64,000 nucleotides of DNA from assembly GCF_049723905.1 (NCBI RefSeq), contig NZ_JBJKFD010000001.1, forward strand, positions 62,001 through 126,000, in the 5' to 3' direction. Position numbers and translations under genes: made by a program. The stretch's first letter is position 1; each line of letters begins with the position of its first letter. The notes below the pieces were generated by a model. That model was given only the letters and a program-made list of their open reading frames with translations. It ran no database searches and was not told the origin of the DNA. Source of the stretch: G963665185 sp049723905. Lineage in GTDB: Bacteria > Desulfobacterota > Desulfovibrionia > Desulfovibrionales > Desulfovibrionaceae. Shown here piece by piece: positions 34,018-42,677 of this stretch.

Positions 34018-34574
34018 GTACCCTCCGTCACTTGCCTCCCGCTTTTTTCCGAGGCCTTTTTTATGCGCGTTGCTGTGTGTTGCCCTGTTACCTTGGATGC
34101 AGAGGGAATCTCTTTGCCGGGCAGACAGTCGCGCAGGTGTGAAGCCTGTAGCCCCTAGCCGTAAGGTCGGCATGCCGACTTTTCTGAAAAATCTGCACAC
34201 AACGTATGGATTTCGCCGCCGCAGTTCTCTCTTTCGCTGGGAACCGTGTGGGAGGGGAGGGCTTTTTGGGCGCATGCCCACCTGCGGTGCGCGCAGTGAG
34301 AGACATGGTCTTGCCGGGGATGGCGTGAATATCTCTTTTGCAAGGGGCGGATTTGGGAGAGTAGAGAGCGGGGGAGCGCCTGGAGCGGCTTGGTGGGCTG
34401 TTTGGGGCAGGCCGTATGTTGTATTGAAGAAGCAAAAGCCGCCACCATGGGGATGGTGACGGCCTTTGGGATTTTGGGGTTTACACGTTGCCAACCCCGC
34501 TGTCGTGGTTGCTTCTGCGCCTGGAGCGCAACTGGTAAGGCAACAGGCAGGGCAACGGCAGGCAGGGCATCATT

Positions 34575-35009
34575 TTAGGGAGCAGTAACCGTTACGTCCG
34601 CCTGCTTGTAGGGAATGCTTTCCACTTCGTCTTTGGGGTCTTTCAGGGGATTGTACTTGTACATGAAGATTGTTGTCTTCCCGGCTTTGAGAGCGGTAAA
34701 GGAATAGACATATCTTCCAAACGCGCCAAAAACAGCTTTTTCTGCCGGGGGAATGTAGCGGAAGCTTTCCAGAGCCAGACGGGTCTCATCAAACTCGGGT
34801 TTGGCAAGGGCAAATCCGTCATTGATCGGATCGCGGACTTTCAGCACGAGATAGTCTCCCACTTCCATACTTGCCGTTTCGGTCTGTACCCCCGAGGACA
34901 CCATTTCCAGGGAGTAGGTATCAGGCTGCCACAACGGTCCGCGCTCGGAACTCGAGGAGCAGGCGGCCAGCAGGCAGCATATAACCGACAGAAGAATAAA
35001 TCGTGGCAT
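34575..35009 (-). CDS. Small lipoprotein, possibly chagasin-like fold
   Basis: A 144-residue exported lipoprotein: MPRFILLSVICCLLAAC is a signal peptide with a lipobox before Cys17. The mature part is all beta-strand in look (YLVLKVRDPINDGFALAKPEF; YVYSFTALKAGKTTIFMYKYNPLKDP). The last stretch, an aromatic strand, AlaGlyLysThr turn and YKYNP, resembles the end of chagasin (I42) inhibitor domains, but the GNPTTGYxW loop of that family is not evident, so this is only a suggestion. GGAGGTAAACC precedes the ATG. It stands alone, divergent from the FapA-like gene. Confidence 0.78.
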   Translation of the reverse strand: MPRFILLSVICCLLAACSSSSERGPLWQPDTYSLEMVSSGVQTETASMEVGDYLVLKVRDPINDGFALAKPEFDETRLALESFRYIPPAEKAVFGAFGRYVYSFTALKAGKTTIFMYKYNPLKDPKDEVESIPYKQADVTVTAP

Positions 35010-35361
35010 GGTTTACCTCCAGTAAGTGCATAGCTTCTGGTAACGTCTATGTTTCCGTATTGTCGAGGCGGATCGTGTGAAAAAAATGTCCGCGTGTCTG
35101 TGTCGGCAGAAATTTGCCCGTTCGCGGGCTTCTTGGCAAGGGCTCGTACTCGAGCGCGGTGCGTCCGGCACTGCATCAGATTATAGCTTGACCTTGTAAT
35201 GAGAATGGCGCAACCATTATCGTAGATTATTCGATAAGCGCCGTGGTTTGTTTGGTGCTGCATACGGCTTGCACAGGAGGGGATGTGACAAGTTACTGCT
35301 TTGAACCCTGCGCGTTTTTTATACGCGGGGACTCTTTTGTATTTTTCCTGACGGAGGCTGC
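35010..35361. other. Divergent intergenic region, lipoprotein / fapA-like
   Basis: 352 bp that must hold both promoters. A short hairpin GCCCG-TTCG-CGGGC lies at 35116-35129. No gene or riboswitch recognised. Confidence 0.4.
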
Positions 35362-37218
35362 ATGATCCGAGTCAGAATTGATGACGACGAGATGCGTGCG
35401 GTAGTTTCCGATACGGTTATGGATGCAGGGGCATTGGGTGTAGAACATCTTATGCAGGCCCTGGATGAGGCTGGTTGTACCGACGGTATAGACCATGACG
35501 GCATCACCAAGGCCATCATGCTGCATCAGGCAGGCCAAAACCCCGACGGTACGGTCGTGGCCAAAGGCGAGCCGGCAGTTGAGCCACAGGATGGAACCAT
35601 TCGTCCTGCGGGTAAGCTTTCCCTTCCTTTTTTTCGTGGCGATTCCATCGGCCAACTTGTTCCTGGTGTCCAACCGTCTGTGGGTTTTACGGTTACCGGA
35701 GGCCGGATTCCTCCCAAAAAAATTTCTTCTCCAAAAGAACTGACCGTTGAGGAAGGTTCGGGCCTTACCGTTGATGAAAAGGGCATGCTTACGGCCACTG
35801 AATACGGCTTGCTGCAGGTAGAGGGGGGGAAGGTCCGTCTCAAGCCGTTGTTAGCCGTGTCTAAAGATGCGCTTCAGGTTGAAGTTGTCGTCTTTGACCG
35901 TGACGCGTTGGGCAGAAAAATAACCCCGGACCGTGTTGCCGCCCTGACCGTGCCCATGAAGATTGTGGCAAAGGTGGACAAACAGGCTGTGGCCGATGCT
36001 TTGGTCCGGGCCGAGTTTGAGAAAAGACCCATCAAGGTTGTCGCCTGCCGGGGACGTACCCCGGTGCATGGCGGCGATGCGTTTTTCGAAAGTCCTTTCA
36101 CTTCAGGCCTTACTGCCGGAAAGGTTTTGGAAGACGGCAGCGTGGATTATTCCGAACGGGGCATTGTGCGTTCTGTTGCCGAGGGGGATTTCCTGGGGCG
36201 GATTACGGCTCAGAACAGTGGTGTTCCAGGAATGGATGTTTTTGGCAACAGTATCCCCGCCAGGGATGGGAAGGCCTTGGCCTTCAAAGCGGGCGAGAAC
36301 ATCGACGTGAGTGAGGACGGGCTGGTTTTCCATGCTCTTACTTCGGGCATGTTGGTCATCAGCGATACGGTCATAGCGGTTTCGGAAGTTTGCGAGATTG
36401 CCGGCGACATCAGTTTTTCCACGGGCAACGTGCGCATGGATAAGGGCTCCGTGGTGATCCGCGGCTCCATCCGTGAAGGATTCATTGTGGAAAGCGCTGG
36501 GAACATCGTGGTGCACGGCTCCATAGAAGGAGCGCAGGTCAGTGCCAAGGGCGACATCGAAGTTCGCGGCGGCATCACCATGATGGATAAGGGCCTGGTC
36601 AAGGCCGGGGGAAATATCAGCGCCATGTTTGCGGCCAATGCCGTGCTCCAGGCACGGGGCGACATCATCATAACCAACGAGATCGTCAACTCTCGTTTGT
36701 TTTGCAACGGGCGGGTTTTGGCGGCGGGAAGCAAGGGCAAGATTCTTGGGGGCGATATCCGGAGCATCATGGGGGTGGAGGCCAAGGAAATAGGGTCGCA
36801 CCTCGGCGTTGTTTCAACCGTCAATGTGGGCTGCAACCTGAAACACAACGAAGAACTGCGTACGGAAAAGAAGAACCTGCAGGCTGTTCTTGAAAAGATA
36901 GGCAAGGTTGTGGGGGATGAAGACCCGGGCGAGCTGTTGGCCAAAACTCCGGAGAGCAAGCGGGAGGTCATGGCCAAGCTTATCCAGATCAAGGTGCGGG
37001 CCGAACGCAAGTTGGCCGAGGTGGAGCACGCCATAGAGGCGGACAAGGACGATATCTGTCGGCGGATGAACGCCCGCATTCGGGTCAGCAAGGTTATCCA
37101 TGCCGGAACCGACATTACGCTGTACGGGAAGGGCATGCCTGTTCGGAAGGATCTCAAGCACTCGGTCATTTATTTTGACCATGAAAAAGGGGGGATTTCC
37201 GTAGGAAGTTTCTCTTGA
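35362..37218 (+). CDS. FapA-like (DUF342) polymer-forming beta-helix protein
   Basis: A 618-residue DUF342 protein of the FapA (flagellar assembly protein A) family. After a variable N-terminal domain (to about 160) comes the family core: GRKITPDRVAALTVPMKI, FFESPFTSGLTAGKV, the PGxDVFGNSIPARDGK motif, then a right-handed beta-helix of short repeats (VVIRGSIREGFIVESAGNIVVHGSIEGAQVSAKGDIEVRGGI). A C-terminal coiled coil follows (RTEKKNLQAVLEKIGKVVG). GGAGG precedes the ATG. Its true role is unsettled; flagellar assembly and cell-envelope scaffolding have been proposed for the family. It is monocistronic. Confidence 0.88.
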   Translation: MIRVRIDDDEMRAVVSDTVMDAGALGVEHLMQALDEAGCTDGIDHDGITKAIMLHQAGQNPDGTVVAKGEPAVEPQDGTIRPAGKLSLPFFRGDSIGQLVPGVQPSVGFTVTGGRIPPKKISSPKELTVEEGSGLTVDEKGMLTATEYGLLQVEGGKVRLKPLLAVSKDALQVEVVVFDRDALGRKITPDRVAALTVPMKIVAKVDKQAVADALVRAEFEKRPIKVVACRGRTPVHGGDAFFESPFTSGLTAGKVLEDGSVDYSERGIVRSVAEGDFLGRITAQNSGVPGMDVFGNSIPARDGKALAFKAGENIDVSEDGLVFHALTSGMLVISDTVIAVSEVCEIAGDISFSTGNVRMDKGSVVIRGSIREGFIVESAGNIVVHGSIEGAQVSAKGDIEVRGGITMMDKGLVKAGGNISAMFAANAVLQARGDIIITNEIVNSRLFCNGRVLAAGSKGKILGGDIRSIMGVEAKEIGSHLGVVSTVNVGCNLKHNEELRTEKKNLQAVLEKIGKVVGDEDPGELLAKTPESKREVMAKLIQIKVRAERKLAEVEHAIEADKDDICRRMNARIRVSKVIHAGTDITLYGKGMPVRKDLKHSVIYFDHEKGGISVGSFS

Positions 37219-37307
37219 ATAAAAAAAAAATCAGAAAAATTTCATTTTTTTCTTTAATAGTGCTTGCCAAGCATACGCGGATAGTTTAAATCTGCCCCTC
37301 GTTTCGC

Positions 37308-37398
37308 GGAGAGGTGCCCGAGCTGGCCGAAGGGGCACGATTGGAAATCGTGTGTACCGGGAACGGTACCGAGAGTTCGAATCTCTCCCTCTCCGCCA
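37308..37398 (+). tRNA. tRNA-Ser (anticodon GGA)
   Basis: GGAGAGG (37308-37314) pairs with CCTCTCC (37388-37394), followed by discriminator G and encoded CCA. The anticodon arm CACGA-TTGGAAA-TCGTG gives GGA, reading UCC and UCU. A long variable arm (TGTACCGGGAACGGTACC) and a TTCGAAT T-loop confirm a class II serine tRNA, 91 nt with CCA. Confidence 0.97.
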
Positions 37399-37406
37399 TG
37401 AAATCA

Positions 37407-37434
37407 AAACGGAGCGCAACGCGCTCCGTTTTTT
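37407..37434 (+). terminator. Terminator after tRNA-Ser
   Basis: AAACGGAGCGC (37407-37417) pairs with GCGCTCCGTTT (37421-37431) across a three-base loop; T run to 37434. Confidence 0.9.
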
Positions 37435-37437
37435 CAA

Positions 37438-37522
37438 GGAAGCCGGGCGGCGAGAATGCCGCCAATCCCGTCAGGCCCGAAAGGGAGCAGCGGTAACGGT
37501 TATTTTCGGGTGTCCGGTTTCC
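37438..37522 (+). ncRNA. ffs: Signal recognition particle RNA (4.5S, small bacterial type)
   Basis: The SRP core is plain: GTCAGGCCCGAAAGGGAGCAGC, split here as GTCAGGCCC, tetraloop GAAA, GGGAGCAGC (about 37470-37491), with the Ffh-binding symmetric and asymmetric loops. The ends GGAAGCCGG and CCGGTTTCC pair to close the long hairpin. Length about 85-100 nt. It sits between tRNA-Ser and its own terminator. Confidence 0.93.
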
Positions 37523-37525
37523 TTT

Positions 37526-37560
37526 AAAGGCGCGAGTCCATACAGGGTTCGCGCCTTTTT
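37526..37560 (+). terminator. Terminator of the SRP RNA gene
   Basis: AAAGGCGCGA (37526-37535) pairs with TCGCGCCTTT (37549-37558) and is followed by T. Confidence 0.9.
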
Positions 37561-37631
37561 GTTATGCGCCAGGATGTTTCATGGCATATGGCCTTGGAAA
37601 GAGCGCACAGATGAGGGATTGAGCCCTCCCC

Positions 37632-37692
37632 AAAAAAACGTTTCCATGTGCAAGGAGTATTCAGGCCTCCTCGCACATGGAAACGTTTTTTT
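37632..37692. repeat. 20-bp perfect inverted repeat with inner stem
   Basis: 37632-37651 (seven A, then CGTTTCCATGTGC) is exactly complementary to 37673-37692 (GCACATGGAAACG, then seven T). The 21-base loop carries a further AGGAG/CTCCT stem. It has A-tract and T-tract ends, so it would terminate in both directions, but no gene ends here; the rest of 37563-38069 holds no recognisable gene and is AT-rich toward the MCP. Confidence 0.85.
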
Positions 37693-38069
37693 ATTGGGAG
37701 TGATGTGCCTCGCCCTGAACCAATGTGGTCGTTGCCGCCAGGCTTTCTTATCGGCATTCTCTTGCAAAATTTTTTCCCAACATGCTGGTTTGTTATGTGG
37801 AAAACAGTGACGTAGCTCCAAACCGAGCCTCGGTTTGTTGGCCTGTAGCTTGTCTTATGGGGGAGCAGTATAGAAATAATACCATAGAAGTGTCGTATTT
37901 GTTATCGTTCCGCAGAATAATCTTGATCGACGTTTGAATGGAAAAGTGTATGTTATATTTTCATGAAGTTATAACGTGAAAATCTTGACCTGGCAGTATT
38001 GAGGACTATTCATACTTATATAGTCTAAAAAGAATTTGTTTTAATAGGCAGTCACCGGGGGATGAAACC

Positions 38070-40310
38070 ATGAGAAAGAGTATCGCTGCAAAGATGATAG
38101 CGCTGGTCGTGTTCGCGCTCTCGTTGCAAGGGGCTGTCGCCCTCGGCTTTTTGACGTTCAACCTGAAGGATTTTGCAGCAAAAAGGGCCGAGGAGACAGG
38201 TGCGTTCATTTTCGACAAGGAGAAGGAGCAGCTTCAGGAGCTGGTTCAGCTCGCCTATGTAACTGCGGAAACCTATTACAAGAACAGCCAGGATCTGGAG
38301 AAGCTTCAACAGGCCAAGGCTGACGAGCTTGAAAAGGTCGTAGACGCCATGAGCAATCAGCTGGAGGCGTATTACCGAGACAACGCAGGACGCCTTGGCG
38401 AACAACAGGTGCGTGCCGACTTAAAGGTTTTTGTCCGCAACGCGCGTTTCGACAACGGCAATTATCTTTTTGTGGAAGACAAGACCGGATCGCTGGTTGT
38501 ACACCCGGCCCGGCCGGATTTGGAAGGGACGGAACCGGCCAAAGACAAGAACGGCAAGCCTTTTGCCGTGGAGATGGTCCGCATCGGTATGAAGGATGGC
38601 AAGGGAATGCTCACCTACGCGTGGCCGAAGCCCGGGGAGGACGTCCCCAAGCCCAAGGTGGCTTATTTCCGCTATCTTCCCGACCTTGGGTGGTTGGTTG
38701 GAACAGGTGCCTGGGCGGAAGACATCGAAGCGGAGATGAAGGCCGAGGCCCTCAAGCAGATTGCCAACATGCGCCTTAACGATGGAAACTACTTCTGGGT
38801 TACCAACCTTGATACCAAAATGGTGATGCATCCCACTGCTCCGAAGCTTAACGGCACGTCTGTGGCCAATTATCAGGATAAGAAGGGGAAGCGCCTCTTT
38901 TCCGAGATGACCGAGATCGCCCGCAAGGACGGACATGGATATGTGGATTACTGGTGGAACAAGCCGGGGAGCAGCGAATTATTTCCTAAGGTGTCGTACG
39001 TACAGCTCTTCAAGCCCTGGGGCTGGATTATCGGCATGGGCGTTTACGTCGATGAAGTTCAGACTGCGGTCCAGCGTGAGAACGCACACTTCAACAGCGA
39101 GCTGAACTCCCTGTTGACTTCTGCCGGACTGGTTGGGCTGGGAATTATGGTGGTCATCATAATAATGTTCATCTTCATGTTCAGGAGACTGTTGGTGAGC
39201 CCGCTGACCAGGATTGTGGGGTTTGCCTCCCATGTTGCCGATGGAGATTTGGACGCGAAGCCCGCGGGAAGTTTCGGCGACGAGATGCTGACCCTGAAGG
39301 ACGCTATCCAGGCCATGGTGGAGTCTCTCAAGCAGTACATCGGCGAGGCCAAGGACAAGAGCGCCCAGGCCGAGGTGGAGGCTGAAAAGGCCCGCGAGAG
39401 CATGGAAGCCGCGGAAGAGGCACGTCAGGAAGCTTTGGAAGCCCGTTCCGCAGGGTTGCGTGAAGCTGCGGATATGCTTGAGGAAGTCGTGGAAGGCCTG
39501 GTCTCCTCCTCGCAGCAGCTTGCGGCAGTGGTGGCAGAGGCAAATTCCGGTTCGCAGCGCCAAAGTGAGCGCACCTCCGAAACAGCCACGGCCATGGAAG
39601 AGATGAACGCCACTGTTCTGGAAGTGGCAAAGAACGCTTCCAGTGCGGCAGAGAATTCCGAGCAGGCCAAGAGTAAGGCATTCACGGGCGAGGAAGTAGT
39701 GAACAACGCCATCAAGGCCATTGGCGAAGTTGAAAATACCACGACTCGGTTGTCCGAGTTCATGGGAGACCTTGGACAACAGGCGCAAGGTATCGGGCAG
39801 ATAATTAATGTTATTGAGGATATTGCCGACCAGACCAACCTGCTGGCCCTGAATGCAGCCATTGAGGCAGCCCGTGCCGGTGATGCCGGGCGCGGGTTCG
39901 CAGTTGTGGCGGACGAAGTGCGCAAGCTGGCGGAAAAGACCATGAACGCGACCAAGGAAGTGGCAACGGCCATCTCCAACATCCAGACGGGTACGGAGAA
40001 CAGCCTGAAGGCTTCGCAATCCGCGGCTGCTTCGGTGGTAACAAGCACGGATTTGGCTCAGAAGTCCGGCGAAGCTCTGCGTGAGATTGTGGAAATCGTC
40101 GACGAAATGGCGGGCCAGGTGCAGTCCATTGCCACGGCCAGCGAGGAGCAATCTTCGGCCAGCGAAGAGATCACCCGGACCATCGAGGATATCAACCAAG
40201 TCTCGGGGGAAACCGCATCCGGTATGCAACAGGCCGAGGCTGCCATCTCCCATCTGACGCGGTTGGCCGGGCAGCTTGGGGAGCTCATTGACAAGCTGCG
40301 GCAAGGATAG
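38070..40310 (+). CDS. Methyl-accepting chemotaxis protein with tandem single-Cache domains
   Basis: A 746-residue chemoreceptor. TM1 is about residues 8-30; the periplasmic part has two similar Cache modules, seen as the repeated NGNYLFVEDKTGSLVVHP..GWLVGTGAW and DGNYFWVTNLDTKMVMHP..GWIIGMGVYVDE. TM2 (LTSAGLVGLGIMVVIIIMFIFMF) leads to HAMP, a coiled coil rich in Ala/Glu, and the signalling tip DIADQTNLLALNAAIEAARAGDAGRGFAVVADEVRKLAEKT. It ends in ELIDKLRQG without a CheR tether. Tandem small Cache domains of this kind bind short carboxylates or amino acids in known cases; the ligand here is unknown. GGGGG lies upstream of the ATG. Confidence 0.95.
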   Translation: MRKSIAAKMIALVVFALSLQGAVALGFLTFNLKDFAAKRAEETGAFIFDKEKEQLQELVQLAYVTAETYYKNSQDLEKLQQAKADELEKVVDAMSNQLEAYYRDNAGRLGEQQVRADLKVFVRNARFDNGNYLFVEDKTGSLVVHPARPDLEGTEPAKDKNGKPFAVEMVRIGMKDGKGMLTYAWPKPGEDVPKPKVAYFRYLPDLGWLVGTGAWAEDIEAEMKAEALKQIANMRLNDGNYFWVTNLDTKMVMHPTAPKLNGTSVANYQDKKGKRLFSEMTEIARKDGHGYVDYWWNKPGSSELFPKVSYVQLFKPWGWIIGMGVYVDEVQTAVQRENAHFNSELNSLLTSAGLVGLGIMVVIIIMFIFMFRRLLVSPLTRIVGFASHVADGDLDAKPAGSFGDEMLTLKDAIQAMVESLKQYIGEAKDKSAQAEVEAEKARESMEAAEEARQEALEARSAGLREAADMLEEVVEGLVSSSQQLAAVVAEANSGSQRQSERTSETATAMEEMNATVLEVAKNASSAAENSEQAKSKAFTGEEVVNNAIKAIGEVENTTTRLSEFMGDLGQQAQGIGQIINVIEDIADQTNLLALNAAIEAARAGDAGRGFAVVADEVRKLAEKTMNATKEVATAISNIQTGTENSLKASQSAAASVVTSTDLAQKSGEALREIVEIVDEMAGQVQSIATASEEQSSASEEITRTIEDINQVSGETASGMQQAEAAISHLTRLAGQLGELIDKLRQG

Positions 40311-40351
40311 GTTCCTGCCCTTGGGAATGCCGGGTCCTTTGTAGACGGCAT

Positions 40352-40379
40352 TTTCCCCCCCTTATATATGGGGGGGAAA
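40352..40379. repeat. C7/G7 inverted repeat after the MCP
   Basis: TTTCCCCCCC (40352-40361) pairs with GGGGGGGAAA (40370-40379) across TTATATAT. There is no T tract; it may still stall polymerase at the end of the MCP transcript. Confidence 0.6.
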
Positions 40380-40418
40380 TATGAGGCAGAAAGCAGCATA
40401 GCAAGCGGCACACATCAC

Positions 40419-40455
40419 AAAAAAACGGCGGTACGGAGAATCTTCCGTGCCGCCG
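40419..40455 (-). terminator. Terminator of the HPt gene
   Basis: On the minus strand CGGCGGCACGGA pairs with TCCGTACCGCCG (one G-U pair) and seven T follow. On the plus strand the same hairpin is followed by ATTGTTTT, so it may also serve the convergent MCP gene. Confidence 0.85.
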
Positions 40456-40489
40456 ATTGTTTTGGGCGAACAATGCAATGAAAAGTGGT

Positions 40490-40858
40490 TTATTCCTTGT
40501 CGATGAAATTCTGCATGAAATTGACCAGACTGGTGAGATTCTCATCAAGCAGGCTGTAACAGTTCTGCGATTCTGCCGAATTTTCGTCCCGTGCAGCAAT
40601 TTCGAGGGCCGCTGCCGCAGCCCTGGTGGGCTCGGCACCCAAAGTGGAGGCGGCCCCTTTGATGGAATGCGCCAGGAATTTCAGTTCGGCAAAGTCATTG
40701 ATTTCAAGTGCCGTCTTGACCTTTTCCAGCCGCTTTGGCTCCTCGGCGATGAAAACAGAGAACATGCGTTTGACGAAGTCCTTGCGGGTCGATGCCATGC
40801 GCTCGAGCCATTCCTTGTCTATCACATCTTTTTTCGGGGTGTCCGTCGAGGTGCCCAT
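40490..40858 (-). CDS. HPt-domain phosphotransfer protein
   Basis: A 122-residue single-domain histidine phosphotransferase. The helical bundle carries the phosphorylation site AELKFLAHSIKGAASTLGAE, with the standard H-S/T-x-K-G-A/S motif. Such stand-alone HPt proteins shuttle phosphate between hybrid kinases and response regulators; the hybrid kinase at 27.8 kb and the receivers at 43.8, 48.1 and 48.4 kb are candidates. AAGGA lies eight bases before the chosen ATG at 40858. It has its own terminator and lies 89 bp downstream of pncC. Confidence 0.92.
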   Translation of the reverse strand: MGTSTDTPKKDVIDKEWLERMASTRKDFVKRMFSVFIAEEPKRLEKVKTALEINDFAELKFLAHSIKGAASTLGAEPTRAAAAALEIAARDENSAESQNCYSLLDENLTSLVNFMQNFIDKE

Positions 40859-40947
40859 TTCATGCTTCCTTGGCAAATGTTGCAGATAAACAGTGCTGTA
40901 GGTGTATCATAAAAAAAGGAAAATTGTACCAACAAAATGGAGAAACC

Positions 40948-41427
40948 CTATTTGCACAGCTTGAGCAAAAGTTCCAGGGCGGCCTGGGCCGTCTGCATCT
41001 TCACGGCATCTCTATCGCCGGAAAAGTGGTGCAGTTCCGTAGCCTGCGCGCCTGGGACGGAAGCGGCCATCCAGACTGTCCCCACGGGTTTGTCCGGGGT
41101 GCCTCCTGTGGGACCGGCTATCCCACTGACTGCGACGGCAGCCTGACAGGTGAAAACCGTGCGTGCGCCCGAGACCATGGCCTGGACCGTTTCTTCACTG
41201 ACGGCTCCCTGGGAGGCCAGTGTTTCCGGGGCCACGCCCAGCAGCCGCATCTTGATTTCGTTGCTGTAGCTTATGATGCCACCTGCGAACCAACCGGACG
41301 ACCCGGACGCATTTGTCAGGCAATGGCCGATCAAACCGCCGGTACAGGATTCGGCTGTGGCCAACAGCCATTTTTTTTGCAGCAGGCGTTCTCCAAGGGC
41401 TGCAACCGTATCTTGAATCGTTTTCAT
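40948..41427 (-). CDS. pncC: Nicotinamide-nucleotide amidase (CinA C-terminal type)
   Basis: Deamidates nicotinamide mononucleotide to nicotinate mononucleotide in the pyridine-nucleotide salvage cycle. 159 residues, matching the stand-alone C-terminal CinA domain. Marks are LLATAESCTGGLIGHCLT, GGIISYSNEIKMRLLGV, GAVSEETVQAMVSGAR and VAVSGIAGPTGGTPDKPVGTVWMA. AAGGAGAGTGAG precedes the ATG. It is followed by the HPt gene, an unlikely functional partner. Confidence 0.93.
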   Translation of the reverse strand: MKTIQDTVAALGERLLQKKWLLATAESCTGGLIGHCLTNASGSSGWFAGGIISYSNEIKMRLLGVAPETLASQGAVSEETVQAMVSGARTVFTCQAAVAVSGIAGPTGGTPDKPVGTVWMAASVPGAQATELHHFSGDRDAVKMQTAQAALELLLKLCK

Positions 41428-41640
41428 GGATTCTCACTCTCCTTTGAGCGTCCTGTCTTACTCTATTCTTTGATGTAAGGCATCTGTTGAATCCCGCAAG
41501 AGGAATTTGGGTTTACCATGGCCCGTCGGATGACTAGGTTATGAGGTGCGCCCGGGCGTGACTGATATTTGCCCAGGGTGACTGGGGCCAACGGCCGGTA
41601 TGCTTGTCCGGTGTATTTGAAAAGATAAGGAGTGGTTCTC

Positions 41641-42495
41641 ATGGGATGGGCGATTGCGGCCCTTGTGTTTGTTTTTCTGGCGCTGCCGGAACCGGCCCTG
41701 GCCTGGGGGCCGGGCATGCATATGGTGACGGCCAACTTCATTCTGGACAATTTGTCCCTGCTGGCTCCCGGACTCGCCTCTCTTTTGACCGAAAACAGGG
41801 AGGCTTTTCTGTACGGCAGCCTATCGGCAGATATTTTCATTGGCAAGGGGAGCCGCCCCAAGCGCAGGCACAGCCACAATTGGAGTACGGGGCTGGCATT
41901 GCTCAATTGTTCGGAACAGCCCAGGCTTCGTGCCTATGCCCTGGGCTACATGGCACACCTTGCCGCGGATGTGGCCGCTCATAATTATTATGTTCCCAAC
42001 GTGCTGTATCGGGTCAAGTTGCGCGGGCGCACCACGCATGTGTATGCGGAGATGCAGGCCGACAGATACCTTACCTGGGACAGGCTGGAAGCCAAGCGTC
42101 TTTTCCGCTCGCCACTGCACGAGGCCGACTTTTGCCTTTTGGATGCCCTGAATCAATCCCGTCTGCCGTTTCTCGTTAAAAAGCGTGTATACCAGGGAAG
42201 TCTCTACCTATCCGGCCGCAGGGTGGATAAATCCCTGCGGTACATGAACCGACATTTTCCCATGGATCTGAATGTGGACCGGGTGGTGGACATGCAGCGC
42301 CTGAGCCAGGGGCTGGTGCTCGATGTCTTGAATAATCCGACCGGCTCCGTGGTGTTGAACTACGACCCCATCGGCAGCGAGCACCTTGTTCTGGTGCGCC
42401 GTTCGCGCCGTCGCCATAGTCCGCTGTTTCAGATGGCACGGAGCACCGATCCTTTTGTTGTTCCCAAGGATCTCGACAGGCTGCGTCTGCCCTGA
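41641..42495 (+). CDS. Exported zinc-dependent phospholipase C-like protein
   Basis: A 284-residue secreted protein. Signal peptide MGWAIAALVFVFLALPEPALA is followed by Trp22-Gly-Pro-Gly-Met-His, so the mature protein begins with Trp, the N-terminal zinc ligand of the Bacillus cereus phospholipase C family. Further metal-ligand candidates are in HSHNW, GYMAHLAADVAAHNYYVP and TTHVYAEMQADRY. The C-terminal half is less typical and basic. AAGGAG lies eight bases before the ATG at 41641. In a gut or sediment sulfate reducer this would act in the periplasm or outside; lipid substrate not shown. Confidence 0.85.
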   Translation: MGWAIAALVFVFLALPEPALAWGPGMHMVTANFILDNLSLLAPGLASLLTENREAFLYGSLSADIFIGKGSRPKRRHSHNWSTGLALLNCSEQPRLRAYALGYMAHLAADVAAHNYYVPNVLYRVKLRGRTTHVYAEMQADRYLTWDRLEAKRLFRSPLHEADFCLLDALNQSRLPFLVKKRVYQGSLYLSGRRVDKSLRYMNRHFPMDLNVDRVVDMQRLSQGLVLDVLNNPTGSVVLNYDPIGSEHLVLVRRSRRRHSPLFQMARSTDPFVVPKDLDRLRLP

Positions 42496-42677
42496 ATGTT
42501 TTCAAATCTTCCTCAATAGATACAGCCTGCAATCAAAACTTTCCCCGCGCGGTGAACTGTTTGTGATGCGGTGTGAAATATCGTATAAGGTATCCACAGC
42601 AGCAAAAATACCGGGCATAAGTAAGCCGGTGATGATGTTGCGTCCACGGGTAGACATGTTTGCAGGGAGTCTGTTCC

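Larger units (their letters stand above)
33535..34574. other. About 1 kb of hairpin-rich DNA without a credible gene
   Basis: No frame here has a ribosome site plus protein-like composition. Structure is dense: a long-range 15-bp stem (33576-33590 with 33679-33694, one bulge) enclosing smaller hairpins; a 14-bp perfect inverted repeat (33733-33746/33761-33774); terminator-like hairpins at 33809-33839, 33927-33968 and 33994-34017; hairpins at 33852-33883 and 33900-33918; a 14-bp palindrome GTCGGCATGCCGAC near 34165; and a hairpin at 34438-34463. Possible explanations are small RNAs, a decayed mobile element, or a dispersed repeat. Confidence 0.55.

Noticed and set aside
33898..34494. 198-codon minus-strand frame and 147-codon plus-strand frame (34016-34459) in the hairpin region
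   Set aside because: Both have low-complexity, Arg/Pro/Gly-rich products, no ribosome site and overlap several hairpins; they look like translations of non-coding DNA.
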